From: Calothrix sp. C42_A2020_038
GTDB lineage: Bacteria > Cyanobacteriota > Cyanobacteriia > Cyanobacteriales > Nostocaceae
DNA: 64,000 bases
Direction: 5' to 3'
Assembly: GCA_015272395.1 (NCBI GenBank)
Contig: JACYLQ010000033.1
Location: 124,001 to 188,000 of the forward strand
Of the stretch, positions 9,443-18,427 are shown in pieces. Within the stretch, counting starts at the first letter, position 1. Every line of letters begins with the position of its first letter. The position numbers were made by a program, and so were the translations under genes. The notes beneath the pieces are model-generated. The model was not told the DNA's origin, did no database searches, and was given only the letters and a program-made list of their open reading frames with translations.

Positions 9443-10219
9443 ATGCCTTTAGAAATACAAAACTTAAGCGGTGGTTATACAACAGTACCTATAGTCAAAG
9501 ATGTTAACCTAGACTTACAAACGGGGGAATGGTTAAGTTTAGTTGGCGCCAATGGTTCAGGTAAATCAACTTTTCTAAAATTACTAAGTCGAATATTATC
9601 ACCCTTACAAGGTGCTGTATTACTCGATGGCAAAGTAATTCACTCTCAACCTCCTCATGTCGTAGCTCAACAGCTTGCTTTGTTGCCGCAACAGCAAACA
9701 GTACCCACAGGTTTGAGTGTACGACAACTAGTCAGTTTAGGACGTACACCCCATCAACCTTGGTGGCAATGGGAATTAAACGGAGAAGATAAACAAATAG
9801 TTGAAAGTGCTATCCAAAAAACACGTTTAGAAAAACTAAGCAATAGACCAGTAGAAAATTTATCCGGTGGAGAAAGACAACGTGCGTTTCTAGCTTTAGC
9901 ATTAGCACAAGAACCAAAAGTTTTACTTCTCGATGAACCAACGACGTATTTAGATATTAATTACCAGCTACAATTATTAGAATTGCTCAAAGAACTAAAT
10001 CACCAGCAACAATTAACAATTGTTACAGTGTTACACGAATTGAATCTGGCAGCAAGATATAGTGACCGTATAGCTTTATTTAATGAAGGAAACCTTTGGG
10101 ATGTTGGTAAACCAATAAATGTTTTAACACCCGAAGCGATAAGCCAAGTTTTTGGCGTTGAAGCTTTGATTATTGATACCCCTGTAGGTATACAAGTTTG
10201 TGCAATGTCAGCTTTATAG
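9443..10219 (+). CDS. ABC transporter ATP-binding protein (FecE/FhuC type)
   Basis: The 258 residues hold a complete ABC ATPase: Walker A GANGSGKST (35-43), Q-loop LLPQQQ, signature LSGGERQR, Walker B VLLLDEPT followed by D-loop YLD, and the switch His in VLHELN. The sequence is closest in style to FecE/FhuC/BtuD ATPases, which pair with FecCD permeases, and the permease gene lies 16 bases upstream in the same operon. It should power uptake of an iron chelate or corrinoid. It is convergent with the SDR gene 49 bases downstream. Confidence 0.9.
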   Translation: MPLEIQNLSGGYTTVPIVKDVNLDLQTGEWLSLVGANGSGKSTFLKLLSRILSPLQGAVLLDGKVIHSQPPHVVAQQLALLPQQQTVPTGLSVRQLVSLGRTPHQPWWQWELNGEDKQIVESAIQKTRLEKLSNRPVENLSGGERQRAFLALALAQEPKVLLLDEPTTYLDINYQLQLLELLKELNHQQQLTIVTVLHELNLAARYSDRIALFNEGNLWDVGKPINVLTPEAISQVFGVEALIIDTPVGIQVCAMSAL

Positions 10220-10268
10220 ACTATTATTTTTGTTCTTGCTAATTAAATGCACAGTCAACTGGTAAATA

Positions 10269-11249
10269 TCAAATTTTTGGAGAACTAAGGGCGCCTATTA
10301 ATAACAATGACCACGGTACTTTAACATCGGGTATAAGAGATGAATATTTTCTGAGTCCAGGTAATGCAAATGGTAGAAAAAAACGTAGAGAACGTAGCGA
10401 TACAGGACTAGTGCCACCTTCATCTACAATGCCATATTGACGTGCTATTTCAGCGACAATTTGCACTCTTCCTGTACGGCGCATAATATTTGATGATGAT
10501 TCACCAGCTAATTGAGCAATCACTCGTCCTGTTAATAAAGGGGTTTCCCAATTGTAGCGCTCACTAAATATCGATTTCATTGGGTCGCTTGTATCTTCTT
10601 GACTCCAAAGGTCGGCTAAACTGGAAAAATGCTCAGTGCCAACAATACCAGGCCATATAGATATAGAAGCAACGTTATATGGTTTTAATTCAACAGCCAT
10701 ATCCGCTGCCAACCGATCACAAGCAACTTTACCGGCGCCGTAAGCAACGCCAAAAATATACGATAGTCCACCCCAAGAGGAAATAGTGCTGATGAGTCCT
10801 TGTTTACGTTTGGTCATCATCCGAGCAGCAAAAACGCTGGCTATGTAGTGGCTACGAAGACCAACATTATTACTAGCATCCCAAAGACTAATGTCATTAT
10901 CCCAAAAAGGTTTGCCATTGGAATCTGTTAAGGCTCTAACTCCTGAGTAAGCATTATTTACAAGTAAGTCAAGTTGCCCATACTGTTCATCTTGAATACG
11001 CTCGAACAGTAAACGTACTTGTTCATCATCACTATGGTCTACCTGAACAGGAATACATACACCACCTGCTTCCTCTACCGCAATTTTTGTATCATTTAAA
11101 TTACCATAATTATTACTGATATTTGAATCAAGGCTACGCCCTGTAATATAAACCGTGGCGCCTGCTTCACCAAGTCCAACAGCAATTCCTTTACCTATAC
11201 CCCGTGTGGCACCTGTCACTAAAACCACTTTTCCTTCAAGATTTGTCAT
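10269..11249 (-). CDS. Short-chain dehydrogenase/reductase (SDR), DHRS1-like
   Basis: The 326-residue Rossmann-fold oxidoreductase has the NAD(P) motif TGATRGIG (12-19), NNA (98-100), catalytic Ser near 157-158 and YGAGK with Y170 and K174. The C-terminal extension beyond the usual 250 residues and the NVGLRSHYIAS segment resemble the DHRS1 subgroup. ITGRS after the second strand suggests NADP(H) preference. The substrate is unknown. It sits alone between the ABC genes and the Mrp operon, so context gives no pathway. Confidence 0.85.
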   Translation of the reverse strand: MTNLEGKVVLVTGATRGIGKGIAVGLGEAGATVYITGRSLDSNISNNYGNLNDTKIAVEEAGGVCIPVQVDHSDDEQVRLLFERIQDEQYGQLDLLVNNAYSGVRALTDSNGKPFWDNDISLWDASNNVGLRSHYIASVFAARMMTKRKQGLISTISSWGGLSYIFGVAYGAGKVACDRLAADMAVELKPYNVASISIWPGIVGTEHFSSLADLWSQEDTSDPMKSIFSERYNWETPLLTGRVIAQLAGESSSNIMRRTGRVQIVAEIARQYGIVDEGGTSPVSLRSLRFFLPFALPGLRKYSSLIPDVKVPWSLLLIGALSSPKI

Positions 11250-11356
11250 AGCTGTTTGTTTAGAATAATTAGTTTATAACTAAGAATTTTATGTAAACTT
11301 AAACTGAACAATCAACTAATAACAAAACAGCTAAATATCGTGTTCGCTTAAACGCA

Positions 11357-11387
11357 CCCCAACTAATTGCAAGCAATATAGTTGGGG
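11357..11387. terminator. Strong stem-loop after the Mrp operon
   Basis: A near-perfect fold-back (CCCCAACTA / TAGTTGGGG with inner ATTGC / GCAAT) lies 48 bases beyond the last gene of the minus-strand Mrp operon. Its position suggests a 3' end or mRNA-stabilising structure. No clear U-run follows on the minus strand, so intrinsic termination is uncertain. Confidence 0.5.
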
Positions 11388-11435
11388 ATTCTTTCGCTAA
11401 GAAACCTTAAAATATTTGGTTAAGGTGCTGATTAA

Positions 11436-12095
11436 TTACAACAATCCTCGATAACGAATAAACACTAAAATCACAGCCCATGACCCCAGAGCGACCTTGG
11501 CAGCAACTAAGATATTGAGGATGGGTAAAACTCCCCCACTAGCGAGCGCTCCTAATTGCCCATGTGGTAATTCGATACCTGATAAGGTTATAACCGAAAG
11601 TAGTATGAAAACAATAACTGAAAGCTTTTCTAGTGTGGCAGCTTGCCATCGCTTGTAAATTGCTTGCATCCACTCCGGCGGCGCCGTAATAGCGACAAGA
11701 CCAATTGCAGTTCCACCTGCTACACCAGCAGCAAAACCACCACCAGGACTTAGATGTCCTCGAATCGCTAATTCAATACTTACAAACGCAGCAATAGTTG
11801 CTCCGAAACGCGCCAAAACAATCGATGGTTTATCTCTGAAATAATGAACTTTGCTGGACAGTTTTTCATTTGCCAGCATAAAGTTTGTGCCTAATATTGC
11901 AATAGTGAATACTATTACCTCGAAAATAGTGTCATATAGACGATTTCTAAAAATGATACCCGAAACCGCATTAGGCACACCACTATCTTTTACAATCGCT
12001 TCGACGATAGAAACATGAAAATCAGGCGCTGGATTCGGAATGATAAGCATTTTCACATATAGCGCGATTCCAGCTATTACATAAACCCATTTCAT
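11436..12095 (-). CDS. mrpB: Mrp antiporter subunit B (MbhE-MnhB fusion type)
   Basis: The 219-residue membrane protein is the last gene of the Mrp operon. The C-terminal half carries the MnhB/MrpB signature GHLSPGGGFAAG, while the first third (including IIFRNRLYDTIFE) matches the MbhE-like segment that in large MrpA proteins sits at the C-terminus. Six or so helices are visible. Its ATG overlaps the preceding stop by 4 bases, so translation is probably coupled. It is part of a multisubunit Na+(K+)/H+ antiporter in a cytoplasmic or thylakoid membrane. Confidence 0.85.
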   Translation of the reverse strand: MKWVYVIAGIALYVKMLIIPNPAPDFHVSIVEAIVKDSGVPNAVSGIIFRNRLYDTIFEVIVFTIAILGTNFMLANEKLSSKVHYFRDKPSIVLARFGATIAAFVSIELAIRGHLSPGGGFAAGVAGGTAIGLVAITAPPEWMQAIYKRWQAATLEKLSVIVFILLSVITLSGIELPHGQLGALASGGVLPILNILVAAKVALGSWAVILVFIRYRGLL

Positions 12096-12718
12096 ATATG
12101 CTTTTCCCCGCCTAAATATTTTGCACTTGTGTTGCTACATACAAAAGCTAGCGTTGTCCCTGGTGATGATAGCTCGGATTGGATGATGTCATAGATACGC
12201 CGGAGTCTAGTAACAGTTTGTAGTGGTCGTTTTTCGTTCTCACATACTATTTGATTTTCGTGGTTGTCTAGTTGTGACTGTCGGCAACAGGTTGCATGTA
12301 TTTCTTTATCCATCAGTGCTTTATGCAAAGCTTGTCTATCACTGTAAGGTACCAACTCAAGACGCATATGGCGTTTACTAAAAATTGCTTGTAGGTCAGC
12401 TATCAGCTTCTCAAATTCAGGAGTATTTTTATTTGCTTCTACTGTGTCTTCTAACACACCCAAACGCATAACCATTGATGAACGTACTGCAACCGCGTAG
12501 AGAGTAATCGCAAGCATAGTACCCATTAATGCTTCGGTGAGGGCAACATCCGCAGCACCCAAAACTCCATATGCCATTGCCGCTACAGCTCCTAGCACCC
12601 CACGAATTACCAATGCATTATAAGGATTGGCCTGAAATACTAGCATTAAGGCGGACAAGGGTAATAGAGCAATCAGGAGATAGATATAAATATCATTGCT
12701 GAGATAGATGTCATTCAT
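12092..12718 (-). CDS. Mrp antiporter MbhD/DUF4040-domain subunit (short A subunit of cyanobacterial Mrp)
   Basis: The first about 90 residues are three helices with the DUF4040/MbhD pattern (GVLGAADVALTEALMGTMLAI), the part that in other bacteria forms the C-terminus of giant MrpA. A soluble tail of over 100 residues with EANKN, KRHMRLELVPYSDRQALHKA and several Cys follows and is not part of the standard domain. I chose ATG 12718 (MNDIYLS), preceded by GAGGTGG and overlapping the previous stop by 8 bases; an in-frame ATG at 12730 is less likely. In cyanobacterial Mrp operons this position is usually called mrpA, although the large NuoL-like part is absent. Confidence 0.75.
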   Translation of the reverse strand: MNDIYLSNDIYIYLLIALLPLSALMLVFQANPYNALVIRGVLGAVAAMAYGVLGAADVALTEALMGTMLAITLYAVAVRSSMVMRLGVLEDTVEANKNTPEFEKLIADLQAIFSKRHMRLELVPYSDRQALHKALMDKEIHATCCRQSQLDNHENQIVCENEKRPLQTVTRLRRIYDIIQSELSSPGTTLAFVCSNTSAKYLGGEKHI

Positions 12719-12995
12719 GCTCCACCTCACTACTGCTACTGGAACAATATGCTAGTACATACCCAAGCATTGTGTTCCAAATTGCCAAGCAGATAATACC
12801 AAGAATAAGTAAAGGCCATTCATTCGGTCTCTTTAGCAAAACTCCTACGACAATAGTAATTGAGCCTAGAGTATCTGAAACCGAAAGACTATGCAGCTTG
12901 AATAATACCGAGCGATTTCCCAGCAGGTGAGAGGTTCCCCAAAACCAGAATACAATTCCTACAATTATACACGTATAACTTAATACATTTATCAT
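12711..12995 (-). CDS. mrpG: Mrp antiporter subunit G
   Basis: The 94-residue protein with three hydrophobic helices fits the MnhG/MrpG family: a GTSHLLGNRSVLFKLHSLSV amphipathic stretch (in MrpG the G-x-x-R-x-P-D-x-x-x-R-x-H region), then GSITIVVGVLL and a last helix. The conserved PD is replaced, so it is divergent, but gene order supports the call. It overlaps MrpF by 4 bases and the next subunit by 8 bases. It works in the Mrp antiporter complex. Confidence 0.75.
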   Translation of the reverse strand: MINVLSYTCIIVGIVFWFWGTSHLLGNRSVLFKLHSLSVSDTLGSITIVVGVLLKRPNEWPLLILGIICLAIWNTMLGYVLAYCSSSSSEVEHE

Positions 12996-13249
12996 ACATC
13001 ACTCATTTTTTTGATTACATTCGCTAACAGCATTAATCCAGTATTACCCACCGTTAGAATGATGGCAGCGACTACACCAATCATCCAATCATCCCGTAAT
13101 ACAGAAATGACTAGAATTATAATTGCGGTCTTGGTCGAAATACTTGAAAATGCCAACATTTTTTGCCAGATATTGTCGTTTTTCCAAGCGTCATAAATAG
13201 GTATGAGTAATGCCATAATCATCGCAATCAATGCTAGGTTCAAGTTCAT
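12992..13249 (-). CDS. mrpF: Mrp antiporter subunit F
   Basis: The 85-residue, three-helix protein has the MnhF/MrpF outline: helix 1, a polar loop (YDAWKNDNIWQKMLAF, where MrpF normally has the G-P-x-x-x-D-R motif), helix 2 with STKTAIIILVIS, and helix 3. It is short and divergent, and is assigned mainly by fold and its place between E and G. Both junctions are 4-base ATGA overlaps, which indicates translational coupling. Confidence 0.75.
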   Translation of the reverse strand: MNLNLALIAMIMALLIPIYDAWKNDNIWQKMLAFSSISTKTAIIILVISVLRDDWMIGVVAAIILTVGNTGLMLLANVIKKMSDV

Positions 13250-13629
13250 GCTTTTTGCCTCCGTCGTATCCTATGAACTTCATACCACCCCTCTTCGTGG
13301 TATTTAAAAACAATAGTCTTTGGTGTAAAGGTAATCAAAAATATATCCAGAAATACTAAACTGGGAGAGCGCTTGGGTGGCACACGCTCCATAACTACAT
13401 CTTCAAAGTCATGAGGGCGGATAAGTAATTCAAATGCTTCAATATATGCCTGTGGAATTGCTAAAATGATTTTCCACAGTACCTGTAACAAATCTTTTAA
13501 TGCTTCTGGGGTTGTGTAGCTACGCGGTAATAAGAGAGCTACACAAATACCGATTGTAATATTTGCCACACTCGCATTGGCAGTTAGCAAAAACCAGACG
13601 AGCAGCCGTAATGTTAAATATAAAATCAT
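13246..13629 (-). CDS. mrpE: Mrp antiporter subunit E
   Basis: The 127-residue protein matches MnhE/MrpE: two N-terminal helices (LLVWFLLTANASVANITIGI), then an amphipathic cytoplasmic part with an ILAIPQAYIEAFELLIRPHDF segment and a C-terminal basic tail. The S-I-T-L-T-P-G-T motif of MrpE appears as DIFLITFTPKTIVF. It overlaps both neighbours by 4 bases. MrpE is needed for assembly or full activity of Mrp complexes in other bacteria; here that role is inferred. Confidence 0.85.
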   Translation of the reverse strand: MILYLTLRLLVWFLLTANASVANITIGICVALLLPRSYTTPEALKDLLQVLWKIILAIPQAYIEAFELLIRPHDFEDVVMERVPPKRSPSLVFLDIFLITFTPKTIVFKYHEEGWYEVHRIRRRQKA

Positions 13630-15053
13630 GTAAATGCCATCCAGAAAAGTGCAATTAAAATTAAGCTCATAAAACCAACAAGATGCTCAAATTCTTCGAG
13701 TACGCGCGGTAGTTTGAGTGTTGACCGTTTAAAAATCAAAATATACGCTAAGGCACCAATACCTAAGATTGCGAGTGCTTTTACTATATTCACAATCGTA
13801 TAAGTCTCGTAATAAAAAGTATTTGTGGCAACGAGGGCGCCTAGTAGTAAAAGTACTGAAACCCAAAAACCAGTCTTCAAATCCTGTTGTCCCCCGCGCG
13901 GCAGAAAGAGAAATCTGGAATATGTGATTGCCGTTCCTACTGCTGCAACGTTCATAATAATCACTTGCCAAGGCAGTAAATTCTTTATGGTCAACATCTT
14001 TGCTCCAAAACCAACTAGTAATGGAGTGCCTGATATCGACAGACTACCTGCAACTAGAGCAATCCATATCCCAGTGTTGATTGGTTTTTTTTGCAATTCG
14101 TCAATGTTACGACTTGGTAAGGAACCTGCTGTTAGAAAGAGTGCTGCTTTTGCCAATCCATGTGCAAGCGCATAAAAGCCACCTACTAATGGTGCTGCTA
14201 GAATCCAGCCTAATTGCGAAATAGTACTTAATGCCAGCATCCGCTTGGTATCTTTTTCAAAGACAGCATAGGATACTCCTAGAACTGTTGCACAAACTCC
14301 GAAAATCCTAACGATTGGATCGATTTCATTCACAACCAGAGCGCAACGCAACAGTGGAAGGACTCCTGTTTTGACGACAATTCCCGACAGCAACGCGGAT
14401 ACTGGTGTTTCCGATTCGGAGTGAGTCAATGGTAGCCACAATCCCGATACAAAAATTCCTCCCTTCACCAATAATCCCAGAAAAATAAGAGCAAACGCCT
14501 CTGGAGGCGCCCCACGCAACCCGACAAAATCAAACGAATGATGAGTCTTGTAGACCAGCACGGCGCCAACAAGATAAAAAAGCATTGCCGTGTTGCTGAC
14601 AAACAGATAGCGCAAGCCAACCCAAATCGATCGGTCTGTACGGGGATAGGCAATCAAAAGAAAAGCAGCAATACCGCTCACCTCTAATGCCACATACAAA
14701 CTCATAAAATCTGAACATGCGAACGCGGCATTAACACTACCATGCAAAATGATAGTCTGGGCATAAAAAAAAGTTGTCTTATCGCTGCGCCAACAGTAGA
14801 GTAAGACAGCAACCGTTACTAAGGCATTTGTTAATACAAAGTAGCCAGTCAACTGATCGACTACTAAGATAACGCCGAAATTATCTAGTAACTTTAATTT
14901 GAGTGGGGAATTCCCAACAAATAGCTGTAACGCATATCCTGTAGAAACAACAGCACCGAACAGAGCGAGAAATTTGTCAAGTTTGGGAAATAGATAAATG
15001 ACAAATCCCAGAAAAAATGGTAATGCGATCCATCCGATTGTAATGCTAGTCAT
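13626..15053 (-). CDS. mrpD: Mrp antiporter subunit D (NuoN/NdhD-like proton-translocating subunit)
   Basis: The 475-residue polytopic protein has about 14 helices of the proton-conducting NuoM/NuoN/MrpD family. Visible signatures include a Glu in helix 5 (YVALEVSGIAAFLLIAYP), a Lys in LLVKGGIFVSGLWLPLTHSE, VKTGVLPLLR, and EKDTKRMLALSTISQLGWI. It is the main ion-translocating subunit of this operon because no MrpA NuoL-like gene is present here. The start overlaps the mrpC stop by 4 bases. Confidence 0.9.
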   Translation of the reverse strand: MTSITIGWIALPFFLGFVIYLFPKLDKFLALFGAVVSTGYALQLFVGNSPLKLKLLDNFGVILVVDQLTGYFVLTNALVTVAVLLYCWRSDKTTFFYAQTIILHGSVNAAFACSDFMSLYVALEVSGIAAFLLIAYPRTDRSIWVGLRYLFVSNTAMLFYLVGAVLVYKTHHSFDFVGLRGAPPEAFALIFLGLLVKGGIFVSGLWLPLTHSESETPVSALLSGIVVKTGVLPLLRCALVVNEIDPIVRIFGVCATVLGVSYAVFEKDTKRMLALSTISQLGWILAAPLVGGFYALAHGLAKAALFLTAGSLPSRNIDELQKKPINTGIWIALVAGSLSISGTPLLVGFGAKMLTIKNLLPWQVIIMNVAAVGTAITYSRFLFLPRGGQQDLKTGFWVSVLLLLGALVATNTFYYETYTIVNIVKALAILGIGALAYILIFKRSTLKLPRVLEEFEHLVGFMSLILIALFWMAFT

Positions 15054-15409
15054 GGCGTATTATTCTTCTCGATTTCGTTGCTTTCCAATGTGGGATTATC
15101 CCGCGCCAACTTCATCACACCAACTAGCATTAAGGACTGAATCGAAAAACCAATCACAATCGCTGTTAATATGATTGCCTGGGGAACTGGATCGGCGTAG
15201 GCGGCATCTTTTACTTTTGAAATTACTTTTGAAACAATTGGTGTCAAAACGCCATTTCTTGATGCAATCAGTACGTAGTAGGCTATAACACCTGTACTCA
15301 TGACATCCATCGAAATTATTTTCATCACCAGGTTCTTTTTAAAAATTATGCCGAAAAATCCGCACAATACAGTGGTGAATACACATGCTTCTAACCACAG
15401 GATTTGCAT
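15050..15409 (-). CDS. mrpC: Mrp antiporter subunit C (NuoK-like)
   Basis: The 119-residue protein, first of the operon, has three helices of the MnhC/NuoK family: GFFGIIFKKNLVMKIISMDV followed by a second helix, then DPVPQAIILTAIVIGFSI, which carries the family D-P-x-P-Q-A-L-x-L-T-A-I-V-I signature almost intact. It forms part of the ion channel with MrpD. The promoter should lie in the about 280 bases upstream, before a truncated repeat. Confidence 0.9.
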   Translation of the reverse strand: MQILWLEACVFTTVLCGFFGIIFKKNLVMKIISMDVMSTGVIAYYVLIASRNGVLTPIVSKVISKVKDAAYADPVPQAIILTAIVIGFSIQSLMLVGVMKLARDNPTLESNEIEKNNTP

Positions 15410-15751
15410 GTTGGTAAGGGTAGGTTGTAATTATTTTTGAAATAATGCATTAATATCAAGAATAAGTGATATTAGGTACCCAAAGCAAGAAATTACCACC
15501 AGAATAATAAAAAAATCCTATGCTCATCAAATTTTCAGAAAAATAATGTATATTACTTATGATTATCATAAGTGATTCAAAGGTGTATCAAAATACCGAA
15601 CATTCATTCGTAGATGATTTGAAATGGTTAATGCAAGCTAAACCTTTATTTAAGCTCTGCAACTCGCAAAAAACTATGAATTTGAACAAAATGGAGTGGG
15701 CAGAGAGTGCCCGCTTGGCTGTATTTAACCAACTTGAAATTTGCTGTAAGT
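15410..15751. other. Intergenic: mrp promoter region and truncated repeat
   Basis: The gap lies between the first mrp gene and the end of the Pnkp gene, both on the minus strand. It is AT-rich with no convincing gene. A truncated copy of the TTACAGCAAATT repeat occupies about 15690-15749, adjoining the Pnkp stop. The plus-strand reading frame across this gap runs into Pnkp antisense and looks spurious. Confidence 0.4.
15690..15749 (-). repeat. Truncated MITE-like element, copy E, next to the Pnkp stop
   Basis: Read on the minus strand this begins TTACAGCAAATTTCAAGTTG and matches the first half of copies C (41789-41897) and D (20997-21106), then diverges after the CACTCCA segment. Its end lies 2 bases after the Pnkp TAA codon. 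Confidence 0.75.
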
Positions 15752-18316
15752 TTATAACCTTGGGTCTACGGCTTCACTCTCTAAAGCCAAAATACCAAAT
15801 ACGCACTCATGTATTCTTCGTAATGGTTGATGCGAGACGAACCTTTCTAAGGATTCTACACCGAGTGCAAATTCGCGTATTGCTAATGAACGTTTGTGGG
15901 ATAATCCCCGTTGCCGCAAACGATTTAAATTTTCTAAACTAGTATATTCGGCGCCGTAAATAATCCGTAAATATTCGCGTCCACGGCATTTAACAGCTGG
16001 TTGAATAATACCACGATTACCTTTAACTATATAATCCATTGGCTTAACTACCATACCCTCGCCACCAGCTTGCGTCATTTCTTCCCACCAATGAATACCT
16101 TCAGCTTGGCTACTAGGATCAGTCAAATCAATGATTTTATAATTGGTGGCTAATAGCATCGGGTCGCATAAGGAAATTTTGGCTATTTGCTCCATGTGCC
16201 AACGATGGGTTTTGTCGGTATGTACGGCGCCTTCTGTAGCTAATATGTGAAACGGTGCCAGTTTGATATCAGAAATATTGTTTACGTTCCAACAGTAGCG
16301 ACGATAAGCATCTACATATAAATTAGCCATTTGGGCACGCTGTGTAAATTTGCTTAATTGGGTAACAACATCCACTCCGCGCGCACTAGCCTTTTCTAAC
16401 ATTGCAACTGCATCACCCAGCCCAGTACAGGATGATACTCCAACAGCAGCATATTGATTTTTTAGCAACGCTTGGGCTTTCGCAGACCAAGGCATTAGTT
16501 CACAATCAAGGCACACCCAGTCAGTATTAAATGTTTCCCAAAAGTTACTTGTTGATAAAGCTTGATTTAGGTTATTGATAAACAGGGTTTCTAAAGCTTC
16601 ATCATTAAAAAACTTCCGACCTGTACGGGTGTAACAAATACCAATCCCTTCGTTAATAATACCAAAACGCTTTCTGACTACATCTTCATCACGGCAAACT
16701 ATGACAACCGCGCGCGAACCCATGTGTTTTTCTTCGCAAACAACTTCAGTAATACCCTGATTTTGGTAGTAAGTAAAAGCTTGTTGAGGATGTTCTAAAT
16801 ATCCAGGTAACTGCGAAGTTTCCACAGGTGACATTGTAGGGGGTAAGTAAATTAGCCATTTAGGGTTAACAGCAAACCGACTCATGACTTCGAGTGCAGC
16901 AATGGCATTTTCTTCCCGAATAGTTATACTATTTTGCAAGCGCACGTTAATAATGCGTTTACCTAGTACATCGTCCACATTTAGTACATCATCATGTTCT
17001 TGCTGCAAAGAGGCAATTAATTGCGTTTCTAGCAGAGGTTTAACAGGTTCGCAGTAGACTCTAGCAGCAGGTACACTGACTAATTCTTTTTCAGGATAAC
17101 GTAAAGCTGTTAGCTTACCACCAAATACACAACCTGTATCTATATCTATTGTATTGTTCAACCATTCAGCTTCTGGTACAGGTGTATGACCATATACAAC
17201 CATTGCATCACCTCGATACTCACCAGCCCAGTTGAAACGTACAGGTAAACCAAATTCATCTACTTCACCTGTAGTTTCACCATACAATGCGAACTCACGC
17301 ACAGCGCCTGACCCACGTCCTTGCATTGACTGTTTCATTCCTGCGTGTGCTACCACAAGTCGTCCACCATCTAAAACATAGTGACTTACTAATGAGTCTA
17401 AAAATTCACGCAGTTCTTTAATATATGGTTCGCGCGTATCTTCAGGTAATGCGTCTATTTCTGCTAAGGTTTGCTCTAATCCGTGATTAACTCGAACATT
17501 TTTACCACGTAGTTTTCGCAATAGTTTGTGTTCATGATTTCCAGGAACGCACAAAGCTGTGCCTGCTTTTACCATATTACGAGCTAGGTTTACTGTATCT
17601 AAAATACGGGCACCTCTATCTACTAAGTCTCCAAGAAATATTGCTTTACGTCCTTCTGGGTGATAATGGTACCCTACTTCCCCTTTTAAGGAGAGGGATT
17701 TTTGATAGCCGAGTTTTTCTAGTAGTAATTCTAACTCGTCGCAGCATCCGTGGATATCGCCGATAATATCAAACGGCCCGCATTCGTGTTTACGGTTGTT
17801 CCACAATGGTTGACGTTCAATTTCTGCGTTGTTTACATCTTCTAAGGAATTTAAAACATGAACATACCGAAAACCTTCTCTTTCTAACCCACGTAAGCTT
17901 CGATGCAGTGCTTGTGTATGACGTTTAACTACATGGGTGCCAAATTGTCTGTCTGGACGTTGTTGGTTGCGTTCGTAACAAACTTGTTCGGGAAGGTTGA
18001 GTACTATAGCCACAGGTAATACATGATACTCCCGTGCCATTTTTATGTATTCTTTGCGATCTTCGGGTTGAACATTGGTGGCATCTATTACCGTTAATTT
18101 TCCTGCTGCTAATCGTTTGCTGGCAATGTAATGCAATACGTCGAATGCATCGTGTGATGCTTTTTGGTCGTTTTCGTCGTCGGATACTAATCCTCGACAA
18201 AAGTCTGAGGAAATTATTTCATATTTTTGGAAGTGTTTGTGCGCGAAGGTTGATTTGCCGGAACCGGAGGCGCCGACTAAAACAACAAGAGATAGTTCAG
18301 GAATATTGATTTTCAT
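15752..18316 (-). CDS. pnkp: Bacterial polynucleotide kinase-phosphatase-ligase (Pnkp), RNA repair
   Basis: The 854 residues have the three-domain architecture of bacterial Pnkp. The N-terminal 5'-kinase has P-loop GASGSGKST (15-23). The central metallophosphatase has GDIHG (186-190), GDLVDRG (229-235) and GNHEH (259-263), with a GHT motif near 376. The C-terminal nucleotidyltransferase/ligase has nucleotide-attaching lysine K530 in EEKHMGSR. The length fits the family (about 850). Pnkp heals and, with Hen1, seals RNAs cut by ribotoxins. Its partner Hen1 is encoded 2.8 kb upstream on the same strand (21107-22495). All key motifs are intact. Confidence 0.95.
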   Translation of the reverse strand: MKINIPELSLVVLVGASGSGKSTFAHKHFQKYEIISSDFCRGLVSDDENDQKASHDAFDVLHYIASKRLAAGKLTVIDATNVQPEDRKEYIKMAREYHVLPVAIVLNLPEQVCYERNQQRPDRQFGTHVVKRHTQALHRSLRGLEREGFRYVHVLNSLEDVNNAEIERQPLWNNRKHECGPFDIIGDIHGCCDELELLLEKLGYQKSLSLKGEVGYHYHPEGRKAIFLGDLVDRGARILDTVNLARNMVKAGTALCVPGNHEHKLLRKLRGKNVRVNHGLEQTLAEIDALPEDTREPYIKELREFLDSLVSHYVLDGGRLVVAHAGMKQSMQGRGSGAVREFALYGETTGEVDEFGLPVRFNWAGEYRGDAMVVYGHTPVPEAEWLNNTIDIDTGCVFGGKLTALRYPEKELVSVPAARVYCEPVKPLLETQLIASLQQEHDDVLNVDDVLGKRIINVRLQNSITIREENAIAALEVMSRFAVNPKWLIYLPPTMSPVETSQLPGYLEHPQQAFTYYQNQGITEVVCEEKHMGSRAVVIVCRDEDVVRKRFGIINEGIGICYTRTGRKFFNDEALETLFINNLNQALSTSNFWETFNTDWVCLDCELMPWSAKAQALLKNQYAAVGVSSCTGLGDAVAMLEKASARGVDVVTQLSKFTQRAQMANLYVDAYRRYCWNVNNISDIKLAPFHILATEGAVHTDKTHRWHMEQIAKISLCDPMLLATNYKIIDLTDPSSQAEGIHWWEEMTQAGGEGMVVKPMDYIVKGNRGIIQPAVKCRGREYLRIIYGAEYTSLENLNRLRQRGLSHKRSLAIREFALGVESLERFVSHQPLRRIHECVFGILALESEAVDPRL

Positions 18317-18427
18317 ATTAAAGTAGCTGAATAAAGTTGATATATAACTCTACAGAAATATTTTTTAAATTATAGCAAAGTTAACCATAAAATGATGTTT
18401 TTGTAAGCTTTTTATCTTAACACTAAA

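Noticed and set aside
15559-15942. 127-codon plus-strand frame
   Set aside because: Its second half is antisense to the conserved Pnkp end and the first half crosses a repeat; no domain.
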